From DAOVRL01 sp023128595 (GTDB lineage Bacteria > Planctomycetota > Phycisphaerae > Sedimentisphaerales > Anaerobacaceae), in contig DAOVRL010000114.1 in NCBI GenBank assembly GCA_030628155.1, positions 1 through 14,662 of the forward strand: a stretch of 14,662 nt of DNA, written 5' to 3'. The notes under the pieces were generated by a model that had not been told where the DNA came from, did no database searches, and saw nothing but the letters and a program-made list of their open reading frames with translations. The stretch's first letter is position 1, and every line of letters begins with the position of its first letter. Positions 13,335 through 14,662 of this stretch are shown here, in pieces. The translations under genes and the position numbers were made by a program.

Positions 13335-13414
13335 CCCTGCGATCCTTACAATCCATTTGGCAACAGGCTCCGATGCGATCCAAAACTCACCGTCATTTAT
13401 GTTATCCGAGAGAT

Positions 13415-13442
13415 ATTATATCCACTACCGTTCCCGAATCAA
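13415..13442 (-). promoter_or_regulatory. Sigma70-type promoter of the RNase HII-like gene
   Basis: On the minus strand TTGATT (13442-13437), a 16-bp spacer and consensus TATAAT (13420-13415) predict a start near 13408, giving a ~74-nt leader before the ATG at 13334. The gene therefore need not depend on transcription from the surface-protein gene upstream. The rest of the 13335-13549 gap shows nothing else I can name. Confidence 0.6.
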
Positions 13443-13549
13443 CCGTCTTGTGGGTATGTGCGGTTAATTCTTCTTCAACACCGGCCAAGGCAGTGGTTGG
13501 TCTATCTGTGCAAGAATGCAGCCACGATCGGCATAAAGGAGACTGGCCG

Positions 13550-14662
13550 TTATGGCGTGCCGGGGCTGGGGGCTGCTGCGCGCCAGCTCTCGGCGTCGTT
13601 CCAGGTGGCTGGATGGGCGGTCGGGTCGATTATCTCCAGTGATTGGCCGCCGCCGTCGGTGCTCGGATACCACCTGTCACTGTAGCTAAACCTCATTATC
13701 GCCGCTTCCAGCGGCCAGGCAAGCTGGAGGACAATGTCCTCACCGCTGTCGCTCAAGTCGTTAATGTACACACCTGCAACGTTGGCACTGTAGCCATAGG
13801 CCGACCGAAAAGCAGCCAGATTGCGGATGACCACCACATGGTGGCCGGGATCAAGCTGCATATCGCCGAAGACAAACTCAATACCGTCGGTAAACCGGAC
13901 TCCGCCAAGCTTGAGCGGTACCTCGCTGATGTTCTGCAGCTCAATGTAGTCAAAGTTGCTGCCAAACTGCGCGTGGTACATCATCTCAGTGATACGCAGA
14001 CCGGCCAGAACATCCAGGTCGTCAATAAAAGGAAAGTCCTCGTCCAACGCCGTGGTAGTAACGTCCAGTTCAGCCGAGATGATGAAGTCTGAGCTGCCCG
14101 ACCCGACGTTAAGGCTGTGAATAGCCAGTATGTTCTCGCCTGGATTCAAGTCGCTGATGTGCTTTGATACGTCAACGATTACATCGAAATCATCGCCGTC
14201 GGCTTCATGGTTGCCGTCGGCGTCGGAGTCCCAGGCAGGCGTGCCGGTGAAATTGCGCGTGGCAGGTTTCAGCTCAACCCCGTTGAGATATGCCACAAAG
14301 CCGTCATCGTAGCGCATCTTCAGCGTCATACCGCTATAATCGGCCAGGTCCTCAGCATCAACGGTAAACGGAATGCGGATATAGCAGGTTGTATTCTTGT
14401 TGTACATCTGGGCTTCAACGTCAAGCGTTATGAGGCCATCATAATCACCTCCTGAGCCTCTCTCGTAGCCGACACCGCCGGGGCCGCCCGTACACGGCGC
14501 CCAGGCCGAGTGGTCAAAACGAGGGTCGGATTTCCAGGTATCGCCGACGTCTTCAGCCGAAATCGGAACTCTCGCCCACTTATCGGCATCCTCGGGCACA
14601 AGCGTACTAACGGTAACTATGACGCTGCCGAACGTATTTGCAACGCCGGGAGTGGGCAGCTC
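13550..14662 (-). CDS. Lamin-tail-domain surface protein, C-terminal part
   Basis: The frame is open to the window edge, so the start is missing and about 370 residues are visible. The upstream part is a beta-sandwich module found in large planctomycete extracellular proteins, with segments such as DHSAWAPCTGGPGGVGYERG, CYIRIPFTV, MRYDDGFVAYLNGVEL and NPGENILAIHSLN, resembling carbohydrate- or galactose-binding folds. After it comes a lamin-tail domain: LRITEMMYHAQ, FDYIELQNISEVPLKLGGVRF, LDPGHHVVVI and GGGQSLEII. In relatives these domains often accompany CotH-kinase or other extracellular modules. The frame stops at SWRAAAPSPGTP, where such proteins commonly continue. No sorting signal is present at this C-terminus. 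Secretion is inferred from the family, since the N-terminus is outside the window. Confidence 0.82.
   Translation of the reverse strand, partial: ELPTPGVANTFGSVIVTVSTLVPEDADKWARVPISAEDVGDTWKSDPRFDHSAWAPCTGGPGGVGYERGSGGDYDGLITLDVEAQMYNKNTTCYIRIPFTVDAEDLADYSGMTLKMRYDDGFVAYLNGVELKPATRNFTGTPAWDSDADGNHEADGDDFDVIVDVSKHISDLNPGENILAIHSLNVGSGSSDFIISAELDVTTTALDEDFPFIDDLDVLAGLRITEMMYHAQFGSNFDYIELQNISEVPLKLGGVRFTDGIEFVFGDMQLDPGHHVVVIRNLAAFRSAYGYSANVAGVYINDLSDSGEDIVLQLAWPLEAAIMRFSYSDRWYPSTDGGGQSLEIIDPTAHPATWNDAESWRAAAPSPGTP

Noticed and set aside
13445..13454. GTCTTGTGGG 10-mer shared with the inverted repeat at 7697-7706
   Set aside because: There is only one arm, with no matching CCCACA partner nearby. 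Chance is the simplest explanation.

Overview
The window looks like a bacterial chromosome of moderate GC, most plausibly a planctomycete of the Phycisphaerae type. The support is family-level: a PEP-CTERM secreted beta-propeller protein, a lamin-tail-domain surface protein, a GlmU-like/galactokinase-like fusion enzyme and an unusual RNase HII-like protein. No taxonomic search was possible, so this is an inference.

Layout. (1) 1-440: the C-terminal scrap of a tyrosine recombinase next to the 3' end of a tRNA-Arg(TCG) gene, which has its own strong promoter. This is the footprint of an old tRNA-targeted integration. (2) 712-2133, minus: a secreted PEP-CTERM protein with about seven SBBP beta-propeller repeats. 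(3) 2244-6630, plus: a 906-aa nucleotidyltransferase-GHMP kinase fusion, then a macro-domain protein overlapping by four bases a zinc alcohol dehydrogenase. An open, coding-like stretch without its own start follows in frame (6631-6840). (4) 6858-10717, minus: a signalling module. A cytoplasmic PAS-PAS histidine kinase and an NtrC-type sigma54 activator overlap as one operon. Downstream is a receiver protein with a duplicated Cys/His domain, preceded by a textbook sigma54 (-24/-12) promoter. A similar inverted repeat lies in front of both transcription units. (5) 10938-12356, plus: a good sigma70 promoter, a 37-codon small ORF, a ferritin-like protein with an eroded metal site, and a small HEAT-repeat protein with a very basic tail, preceded by a 16-bp perfect palindrome. 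(6) 12375-14662, minus: an RNase HII-like protein with its own promoter and terminator, and the C-terminal part of a lamin-tail-domain surface protein running off the window.

How the genes fit together. The clearest system is region 4. The kinase should phosphorylate the NtrC-type activator. With sigma54 RNA polymerase, the activator would switch on the Cys-rich receiver protein, which itself has an intact phosphoacceptor and could be a second target of the same kinase. The kinase's first PAS domain carries a three-cysteine cluster and the output protein carries two C-x12-C-x5-C-x2/3-C-x2-H units, so a redox or metal signal is an attractive but unproven reading. The second item of note is the sugar-activating fusion, which resembles in logic the known fucokinase/GDP-fucose pyrophosphorylase (FKP) but is built from different nucleotidyltransferase and kinase families. 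If both domains are active it would turn a free sugar into a nucleotide sugar in one polypeptide.
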